A DNA stretch of 64,000 bases, taken from positions 54,370,150 to 54,434,149 of the forward strand of contig OY855903.1 in NCBI GenBank assembly GCA_963693305.1, read 5' to 3'. The translations under genes and the position numbers were made by a program. The notes below the pieces were generated by a model. That model worked only from the letters and a program-made list of their open reading frames with translations, was not told the origin of the DNA and searched no databases. This stretch comes from Meandrina meandrites (lineage: Eukaryota; Cnidaria; Anthozoa; Scleractinia; Meandrinidae). Shown here one piece after another: positions 36,822-46,800 of this stretch; within the stretch, counting starts at the first letter, position 1, and the number at the start of each line of letters is the position of its first letter.

Positions 36822-38935
36822 CGGAAGTTGCATGGAAGCGAGGCCTAAGGGCCCTCGCCGGCTAGAAATTGTAAAGTTTTTATAAACGTGTGGGGTATTT
36901 CGAATCGGATAACAACATTTCCTTCACAAAGTAGCCACGAATCTTGATCCCTATAACTTCAAAAGTATAAAAAGAAGAAATTTAAGATCTTTCAAGGGAC
37001 AGATGAAATTCAAACAGCTCAGCGGATAGATTTTGGTGGCGACTTTCTAAAATCGAATAATTATTCCCTCGCCAGCACAAGCTGAATTTCATCCGTTCTC
37101 TGGTAGCTTACAGTCAATTTTGGATTTTGTTAATCAATAAAATGAAACCGCCTTACAAGAACTTTTAAGAAACAGATTTTGCTTTGAGAAGCCCTTTGAT
37201 TTTCACTCAGAATGGAAATTTCTGGTATCGAAAGAGAACCTCGCGTAAACACGTCTCACAAGCATAAAGATCTATCAAGTTTCTAATTCTGTTACTGTAC
37301 CGATAAAATGATATTTAGACAGATTTATTTTTTCAGTAGAAATTTTATTTTGTGATTGGCATGAACTGTTTCAGGTGTGAAATTGAACAGCAAGAGAAAA
37401 TTAATTCAGGTAAATATCGATAAAATGAAGAAGCTTTTCATATCAAAAGAATTATTTAATTTATAAAGAAGCAGTGCGGTTTGTTTCGACAGAAGAGCGC
37501 GCATAAACATGTCTAGCCATCATTTTCAAGTTTCTACATTCTGTTGCTGTTAAAATAATGTGGGTATCTTGCCATCTCTGCAATTGTGATCTGAAAAGGC
37601 GGGATAACTTTAAAAATTGATTTTTCACAAATGAACACAGCTCTACAGTAAGACATAAATGTACTCATCGTCGTTTTTTCGACGCAAATGGGTGAGTTGC
37701 GTGTACACGGTAGCTAAAGTGTTAATAGTCAACGATCCCTTTTTATTGCACAAATTCTACAAATAGCAAGGTGTACCTAAGTGTGTTCAAAGCAGACTCA
37801 GGCCTGGTTTAAACGTCGCGTTTTACATGCGCCGAATACAATACTAATTCTAGTTGACTCGAATTAAAAAATTCGACATTTGGTTTTAAATTGTGTCGCA
37901 TTTAATTGCTGAGCGTTTAATTTCAAATATAAAAACCCAAAAGTATCCGTCGTGGTTCAGGTTGTCCACAATACGCAAAATCTGGTCATTTCACGTTGTT
38001 GTTCCGCAAAGAACGGCTTTGAACGGCAATGAAACTGGAACAGTTGAATATTCGACTGAACTCGCATTTAATTCAAATCTGCCGAATTTATTATAATTAA
38101 AAGACGTCGCATTTTACATGCACTTAATTCGGCAATTTGATTCGGAGCATGTAAAATGCGGCGTTTAAACCAGGACTCAGTGATTTTCAGTTCTTCAGGA
38201 ATTGTTATTCAATACCGGTAAAATTCTACCAACCGGGAAACTTAAACAACAAAATCTTCTCTTGTTGTTCAAATTCGATCCAGTTCACAAAGGAAGCAAT
38301 TAATTCGATGTCTGTGAAAAATTAAAAATTTTATTGAAAAAAACCCTGACATATTTAAAGCTGACTGAGTGCTTTTCGATAACTGAGCAATTTTTATGGT
38401 GGGAAAATGTTACAACAAACCGAGACATATATGAAAGCTTCTCTGTCAAAACAAGCCAACAGAATTAGAAACTTGGAAATATTTGTGAGACATTTTTACG
38501 CGAGTCTCTCTTCGGTTTTTTGTCGATACCTGACATTTTTCATTCAGATTGGAAACCAAAGGGTCTATCAAAGCAAAATCTCTTTCTTAAAAGTTCTTGT
38601 GAATCATAAGATAATTCCATTTTATTGATCAACGAAATCCAAAATTGAGCGTAAGTTTATACCAAAGAATGGCTAAAATTCAGGTTATACTAAATCAATC
38701 GATTCCAGAGAGGTCGACAACAAAATCTTACCGTCAAAGCTGTTAGAATTTGTTCTCTCGCCTGCTAGACCTTAAATTTCTTCCTTTTATATTTTTGAAC
38801 TTATAAGGATCAAAAGTCGTGGCTAATTTGTGAATGAAATGCTGTTTTCCGACTCGAAATTCCCCACACGCTTATAAAATCTTTATAATTTCTAGCCGGC
38901 GAGGGCCCTTAGGCCTCGCTTCCATGCAACTTCCG
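36822..38935. mobile_element. 2.1-kb foldback structure with long inverted arms
   Basis: CGGAAGTTGCATGGAAGCGA at 36822 is mirrored by its reverse complement ending at 38935, and similarity continues inward through GGCCTAAGGGCCCTCGCCGG and several hundred diverged bases (for example ACAAGAACTTTTAAGAAA and GATTTTGCTTTGA in both arms). There is no coding sequence. It is probably a non-autonomous foldback transposon. A second element is nested in its centre at 37796-38180. Confidence 0.65.
37796..38180. mobile_element. Small inverted-repeat element, CCTGGTTTAAACG ends
   Basis: CCTGGTTTAAACG at 37803 is mirrored by CGTTTAAACCAGG ending at 38174, and the inverted match continues through TTTTACATGC. 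ACTCAG flanks both sides (37796-37801 and 38175-38180), a probable target-site duplication. It is non-coding. Confidence 0.8.
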
Positions 38936-39075
38936 TTTTTTTCCTGGATCGGCGTATTTGTCGAGTGAACTTTAGAAGGAGAGTAGCGACTCCGCTCCTA
39001 CAAAGAATAGTTCTCGTTGTTCTTTTATAGCGTAGTGCAATACTTCTCATGTCCTTATGTTGTTATTGTTACTTA

Positions 39076-42000
39076 AGGTAAAACTTTCATTGCTGCTATT
39101 GCCCGAGAAGTGATTGTTTTTAAATGCTAATTTCTAGTCAGTTTTCAATTTGTTTCAAATACTGTTAGTTGAAAAATATTTATTCAGGGAACGAACAGTT
39201 ATCCCTTTCGGTTACGTAAATGAATTGACTAAACACAGTACGACAAGTTAGCGCCGTCTCGATCCAATTTTGCATCTATCAGAAAATTTATTTGCTTCAA
39301 ATATCAATAATGTTTTTCGTCTTACAGTCAAGTTTAATAAAAAAAATTCTGAACTGGAAGGATCCCCTTGTAACAAATGAAAGACTTGTTTAGCATATGC
39401 CAATTCGTGGGACATTGATAACTGGATCATTAATAACATTTTTCCAAATTTTTAGTCGTCAATTTCGTGTTCAATTAGTTTCACAAATAGGGCCTGTAAG
39501 AAGCACATAAACAAGCAGCTCGCTTTTCAATCTAATTAAATTTTGTAAAAATAAAAATAATTGAAATTTTTCAAGACGATACGTTGTTACCGTAATGATT
39601 CGATTTAGCGCCCTCCTTCCAATAAGCGCCCCCTTCCGAATAAGCGCCCCCATTCGAATGTGTTTTTGTAAATAAGCGCCCCTATTCCAATAAGCGCCCC
39701 CATTCTTATAAGTGCCCCCATTCTTACAGTTTTTGTTATTGTTAGGCACCGTAGATAAACTCATGAACATTCACCGTACCGTACATGTATATTCTCTTTA
39801 TTATCCATGGTATATATTTACTGCTAAAATGAAGAATTCTTTTAAAAGTAACTGAACTTTTAACAATTTGTTACTGTTACAGTTTCTGTTATTGATAGTT
39901 TTGTTGTGAACATTTGGTTGTTTCTCGAAAAATTAAATAAGCGCCCTGTCCCGAATAAGCGCCCTGTCTCGAATAAGCGCCCTCCCTTGAGGTGCCAAAA
40001 GTAAATAAGCGCCCCGGGCGCTAAATCGAATCATTACGGTACCTTGAAAAATATTTGCTAGCAGTAACGTACTGTTGCTATTATCCGAAAAGCGATGGAT
40101 TCTAAGGCGCCAATTTCTTTTCATTTACCTATTTTTAAAACAATAATTACTTCAGGTAACCAATAGTGATCCGTTACGGTTAGATACATGCAGAAACTAA
40201 AACAATTTTGTCGTCTAGATTTTTTTTTAATTGTGAGCTCTCAGCGTAATTTTCGTGCACAATTTTTACCTTACGTTTGACCCAGATTAGGAATGCACGA
40301 ATTATGTTAAGTCTTGAAATTCTTTCTGGCTGGTCTTGAGCTATGCTCGCTCGACGAAAAGGTGCTTTCTAAGGCGTAAATTTCTAGTCAGCTACCGATT
40401 TTAAAAAAAATACTTCTAGTCAAAAGCATGGTTACTTCAGGTACCAAAAGTGACCCTTACAAGGAAGAGATTTATGCGCGGTTTCGACTTAATTTTGCGT
40501 CTATTCAGGAAAAGATGATTGCTTGAAACGCCACTTTATATTGACAATAATCGTTTCCGTTGTATATTTCTAAAGTTGTTATAAGTGGTCATATTTTGTC
40601 AAATTGGCACTAGTAACAAACTTGCTTAGTGCAGTGAACCCCACTTTGTCGCTTTTTGTTATCTTTTGTTTTATTAACGTTAAACTTGCCCCTTGGAATG
40701 CAAGAATGGTTTTCAGCTTTCACACTCTTTCTGGCTGCTTTCCTGTTCTTAAAATTCACAAATTTCCAGCTTTTTGGGCTCGACGAATGTGTTCATTAAG
40801 TAAATATTGCGAAGCTTACGCTAGACAAGCACGTGCTGGTTTCAAGCCCCATTGGCTTCAGCAAGTATTGACAGTTTTCCAAAATTTTACTGTCAAGTTT
40901 CATGTTCGATAATTACATAATTAGGGCCTTTAAAAGCACAAATGTTTTATTTTTCTCCAATTTATACAAATAAGAATAATCAAATTCCTTTCTTGGCGAG
41001 ATGTTACTTTCAAAAAATTTTTCCTTGCAGTAAAACTTTTATTGCTGCTGTTGTTTGAGAAGCGATGGATTCCAAATGCTAATTTCTAGTCAGTTTCCGA
41101 TTTGTTTCTAAAACTGTTAATTGAAAAATGATTATTTTATGTAACCAGCAGTCATCCCTTTCGGTAACATAAATGCATTGACGTCATTGACTAAAGACAG
41201 GCCGACAAGTAAGCGCCTCTTGATCCAATTTGGCATCTATCAGAAACTGTATTTACTTTAAATATCAATAATATTTCATCTTAGAGTCAAGTTCAATAAG
41301 AACATTTCTGAACTGGAAGGATCCATCCCTTGGAAACAAATGACAAACGTGTTTAGCATCTGCCAATTCGTGGGACAGTTAACTGGATTTTTAATAACAC
41401 TTTTCCCAATTTTTAGTTGTTAATTGTTAATTTTCTTGGCGAGATGCCACTTTCAAAAACTTTTTCCTTGCAGTAAAACTTTTATTGCTGCTGTTGTTTG
41501 AGAAGCGATGGATTCCAAATGCTAATATCTAGTCAGTTTCCTGAACTGGAAGGATCCCTCCCTTGGTAACAAATGACAAACGTGTTTAGCATATGCCAAT
41601 TCGTGGGACAGTTAACTGGATTTTTAATAACACTTTTCCAAATTTTTAGTTGTTAATTTCCTTTTCAATAGTTACACAAATAGCGGCCCGTTAGATGCAC
41701 GCGAACAAACAGCTCGCTTTTCTTCCTAACTTTTGCAAATAAAAGTAATTGAGTTCCTTGCAAGAGGATACGACGTTGTTACTTCCAAACATTTTGCTTC
41801 CAGCAACTAATTGTTGCAATTATCCGAAAAGCCATGGTTTCCAGTTAAATTCCGATTTTTTAAATACTTCTAGTTAAAATTGGTTATTTCGTGTAAACAA
41901 TACTGATTCCTTACAATTAGGTGTATGCAATTTGGCGTCTTTTCAGGAAAAGGTGTTTGCTTGAAACGCCACTTTCATTTGACAATAATTGTTTTCGTTA

Positions 42001-42790
42001 TAAATTTTAAATGTTTTTAATGGTCATATTTTTTCGTCTTAGCACTCACGAAAAACTTGTCTTTGTATTCGAATTTAATAAAAAGATTTCTGAACTGAAA
42101 AGTTGATTCCCTTGGTAACAAATGACAAACGTACTTAGCCAATTTCCTCGCCCTCGCCGCCTCATCTTTAATTGAATTGTGTTTAGTCTTGAAATTCTTT
42201 CTAGCTGGTCTTGTGTTCTTAATATGCTAATGCAAACTTGCCTCGCACAGTGAGCCCCACTCTGTCGCTTTTTTGTAATCTTTTGTTTTATTAACGTTAA
42301 ACCTGCCCCTTGGGATGCAAGAATGGTTTTCATCTTTCACATTCTTTCTGGTTGCCCTTGTGTTCTTAAAATTCATAAATTTTCAGCTTTTTTGGCTCGA
42401 CGAATATTTCATTAAGTAAATATTATGTGGCTTACCCTAGACAAGCACGTGCTGGTTTCAAGCCCCATTGGCTTCAGCAAGTATTGACAGTTTTAACTGG
42501 CACTTTAATAACACTTTTCCAAAATTTTTACTGTCAAGTTTCATGTTCGATAATTACATAATTAGGGCCTTTAAAAAGCACAAATGTTTTAATTTTCTCC
42601 ATCTTTTACAAATAAGAATAATTAAATTCCTTTCAAGGGGAGATGTTGTTACTTTCAAAAATTTTTCCTTGTAGTAAAACTTTTAAGGCTGCTGTCTTCC
42701 AAGAAGAGATGGCTTCCAAACGCCAATTTCTTATCAGTTTCCGATTTGTTTCAGATACTGCTAGTTGAAAAATGGCTATTTTCAGGTAAC
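39076..42790. repeat. Diverged tandem segmental duplications
   Basis: Blocks recur in the same orientation. Block A (AAAACTTTTATTGCTGCTGT, CTAATTTCTAGTCAGTTT, CTGAACTGGAAGGATCC, GCCAATTCGTGGGACA) occurs near 39076, 41031 and 41471, with a partial copy at 42673. Block B (GCTTGAAACGCCACTTT, TTATTAACGTTAAAC, GACAAGCACGTGCTGGTTTC) occurs at 40517-41030 and 41955-42670. Copies differ by many substitutions and small indels, so the duplications are old. No reading frame is conserved among them. Confidence 0.8.
39588..40041. mobile_element. Inverted-repeat element with internal AATAAGCGCCC repeats
   Basis: TACCGTAATGATTCGATTTA at 39588 continues into GCGCCC and is mirrored perfectly over 26 bases by 40016-40041. 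Inside, AATAAGCGCCC units recur about five times on the left and about four times on the right. There is no coding sequence. It sits inside the duplicated block and splits the first copy of block A. Confidence 0.85.
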
Positions 42791-43831
42791 CAGTTCAGGC
42801 ATGTGCAGTTTTCGATCGCTGCGGTGTTGTCAAGAAGTCAGGCAGTTGTAACCTGAGCTTCAGTAATACTCAGTCTTTCCAATTTACAGCTGTCAATTAT
42901 TTCGTATTTAATTGTTACATGTAATTATAGCTTCTTATAAATTACGCTAAGCTGAAGAACGCATTCAGTTCTCCAGAGTACTTCCCTGTAACGAAGATTT
43001 GGCTTATCGCAGAGGAATAACTTCGAAGGAAGAAATTCAACGAGAAGACTTCAGCAAAGTACGTGTTGTCTTAACTGTAGATTAGAAGCTAGGTGCTATT
43101 ATGATATTTACAAACCCCTTCCTTTTTGTTTCGTAAAATACAGTAAGATTAATTGAATCAATTTTGTTACGCAGAGAGCCGAACCGCAGTGAATTATGTA
43201 CTTTTAAACTCAATATGTACAAAACTTTGTGAAAACCATTTTAATTTTAGGATTTCTATGTATTTAAGAACCGCTTGTTAGACTACAAGAGGAAAAGAAA
43301 AATAAAAGCAAACGGTGTAGAACTTTGCATGACGCCCTCTGTAAACCAGATTGTAACACACAAAAAAAGAAATATTCGCATAAAGAATGATTTATAACGT
43401 AAAAAATAACTACTTCAAGGATTACTAAAACGGTCTTAACAATGCTGGACTTAACAACCTCATGGCCCTCAACAGAAATTCAACTCGTTGATTGCTTTTC
43501 TCTTGTTTCTAATTTTTTTTATTCTCGTCAGCTGTTTGGTTCTTTTTTACGGTTGTAATTTTTAAAGAACGTCAGCTCATAGTTCATAGGACAGTTATTG
43601 TCATTTGGCGCTGAAATCGCAGCGTTTCTTTCCGACATTTTTTACCTTTTTAGTTTAGAGACTTCTCGGTCTCTTATGTTTGCTCGCAGATACGTCTCTG
43701 CTGAAATTATCTTTAAAAGCACTTTTTTATTCGTTTAGGTAAGGCGCGGTAACATAACACCATCGCTCTAAATTAATTTAAATCGACGCGACTCTTCGCA
43801 ACGTTTTGTAACTTATTTATTCTTGTTGCAG
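42791..43831. other. Upstream region of the USOMP5-like gene
   Basis: No coding sequence was recognised. The first coding exon starts four bases after an acceptor (cttgttgcag), so a non-coding first exon and the promoter probably lie here, but neither could be placed with confidence. Confidence 0.5.
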
Positions 43832-43835
43832 AAAT

Positions 43836-43898
43836 ATGAAGTTCCTAGTTTTCTCTGCAATAACTTGGGCCTTCGTGGTGTCATATGACAGAGAAGTG
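43836..43898 (+). CDS. USOMP5-like exon 1: signal peptide
   Basis: 21 codons, [16 protein letters not shown] then YDREV. The ATG is four bases after a good acceptor. Donor gtaagc. Confidence 0.85.
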
Positions 43899-46800
43899 GT
43901 AAGCTATGTAATCCGATAGTTTTCAGTTTTATAAGAGGGTCTTGCATGGGTTTTAACTGATAGCTGAAAATTGGTCAAAATTTCAATCTATCGATATCAT
44001 TTATTCTCTTTTTCACTTTCACCTTACATTACAAGTTACAGTAGCAGTGTATAAAATCATAAATAGTGTAAAGTGAGGGGTTCAAAAGAAAGCATAGCTT
44101 GTTAGATGGACCCCACAAAAATCTAATAATGGCTTAACATACTTAGGCTAATCAGCTGAGAAATGATGCACTTTTTAAACTGATAGCTAGGAAATGACAT
44201 CTGCGAAATTTACTGAACTATAGCTGCGCAATGAGCCCAAATTTTAACAGATAACTTAGATTCTAGCATCCACATCCTGGCCCCCTTACATGGAAAACTT
44301 TCTACTCTGTTAGTTTTATCGAGCGCGGACAATGTTGTTTTTCCTTCGATTGAGTTGTTGTTTTAAATCGTTTCTTGTAAAAGACTACTTTATCGCTTCA
44401 ACAGGACCAAGTCAGAGACGTTGAAGACCCTGGTAAGTCTCTCTTGCAGTTTTTGTTAGCAGATGCTTTGTCATAATAGACTGTCAAAAGTATTTCTGTG
44501 TTTGTTTTGGTTGGTATTCCACCTGAAATTTACCACGCTATTAATCGCGTGGCACTCACGAATAACTGAAAGGAGGAAAAACTCTCTACCCAAGGAACAA
44601 CAAATATTTATCGAACAATGGGAAGGGAATCCTTTGTGCCCCTGCGTTCAATTCTCGACCACTCGATGGACACAGAAACATAAGGGGCTACTCTTAGCCT
44701 ACGTTTGTACAAGAAGTAAAGTAAAGATTATAATTTTCTCTATTATTGAACACACACTGATATGCAATTTGCAAATTTGCATAAATTGCTTACACACTGC
44801 GAGGTTCATTTCATCACACTAACTGTAGTTAAATGATAGGGCAAATCTGCGCCAAAAAGATGTACAAAAGTACTCAACTTCTTCAGCGACTCAATTCAGG
44901 TATAAATAATTTATAATATGCGCATTTTTCAGGACGCCTGGATGATGGAAATGGCGGTAATGGTAAATATTGGAGATTAGAAAAATGAATGATAAATAAT
45001 TATTAATAATGAATAATTTGTTGGAAAGTGACAATGGCACCTCTGACCAAGAATAACTGTCGCGACATCTTGAAACTACCATTGTAGGTTTAACCTGAAT
45101 TAAACCAACATTCTCGTCACTTAATAATGACGCGGAGGTGTACATGTACCGATTCGAATGCGTTTCTGAGTAAATGTCCTACGATACCATTTTATCTTCA
45201 AAACTGTAAAACGTTGGTCGAGAAATTGAAAGAAGAGACATTAACTGCCTTACTAAAATACCCAAAAAACTGTTGTTCTGTGGATTCGGGAACTCACGTT
45301 CGTCTTCAGACGAAATGACGAAATTCTGACAAATGAGCAATGATAATTAACCTTATTTATGCAAACTTTGCTAAAAATGTACCTAAAGCTGAAACTTAGA
45401 TATAGAGAATAATACATGGGCGCGCGGAGATATGAAATTTATCTTCGAGTGTTCAACTCGAAGAGATTGAACACGAGAAGATCAATTTCATATCTCCAAG
45501 CTCCCATGTATTATTCTATTTATTATATAAATTTAGCTCAATTCTTTCAAAAGGTCAAAGGTCATATCAGGACACATGTGTTTGATACAATATCAAAACA
45601 CATGTGTTCTGATACGACATTTCTCAGTGTCCAAAATCCCTATAACAGACTGTAGTTTATATAATAAAACAATTTATTTTTCCCATTTGTTGTGAAAATG
45701 GCAATGGCAGCTCACTGCTCAATGTTTTTTCTTCAAGCCAAAAAAGCCAACAAAGGGCTGTCGCGACATCTTGCACCCCCCACCCCCCACCCCCCCGCCT
45801 CATGACCATTGAAGATTCAATCTGGAACCAACATTCTCGTCACCTAACGTGGACGTGGTATGGGAGGCCAAACCATTCAAAAGTGGTATGAGCTTACGAT
45901 TGATGATTGAGAACACGATCGCTATGGTTGAGATTATCGATTGATGATCGAGAACGACGATCGCTATGGTTGAGATTCACGATTGGTGATTGAGAATGAC
46001 GATCGCTATAGTCCAAAACACGATTGATGACTGAGAAAACGATTGGGGATCGAGAATGTCGATCGCTATGGTCGAGAATACGGCGATCGAGAATATCGAC
46101 TAATGGGGTTGAGAATATCGATTGGTCATTGAGAATTGAAAAGGACTGGAAACGAGTGAAGGGGTAGCGAGGGATAAAACACTCGAACTTACATGAAGTA
46201 GTAACCTCTTATGATCAAGATGGCGACCGTAAATGACGGAGATTGTCAAGATTTAGAGGAATTTCTGGACTCCATGAGGCAGTGTTTCGATGAGGCAGAG
46301 AAGGAGCTCAAAAATAACTCGCTTATTTTGGGCTCGCAAGACTATTAATTGGTTTACTAAATGCAACAAAATTTCAATCCATCGGCTTAAAGCCCGGGGG
46401 GGGGGGGGGGGGGGGGGCGGCACTCCCTTATAAGGGCTTAACGGGGACGTGCGGCCCGACAGGGTATGGTTTTCAGGATTTTTGTCTTGAACGGGGTATC
46501 TATTTCGCCCCTTTTTGTCTTAAACGGGGTATCTTTACATGGACCAATGTCTTAAACAGGATAAGCAAATATGTTTATTTTATAGGAGCTTAGCCACAAG
46601 CTGAATTTTTACATGTTCTTCCTTAGTGTTGACTTCCATTGACTTTGGTATTGATACCAAGCTTAATTCCCGATTGGTTATGCTACAACAAATGTCTTAG
46701 ACAGGGTATCAAAAATTGGCATTCTGTCTTAAACAGGGTAGGAAAATTAGAGATTTGTGTCTTAAACAGGGTCAGGGTTTGGGTGGCCGGGCCGCACCTC

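Noticed and set aside
44933..44962. Gly-rich microexon considered as a collagen-like repeat
   Set aside because: There are only a few Gly residues and no Gly-X-Y series.
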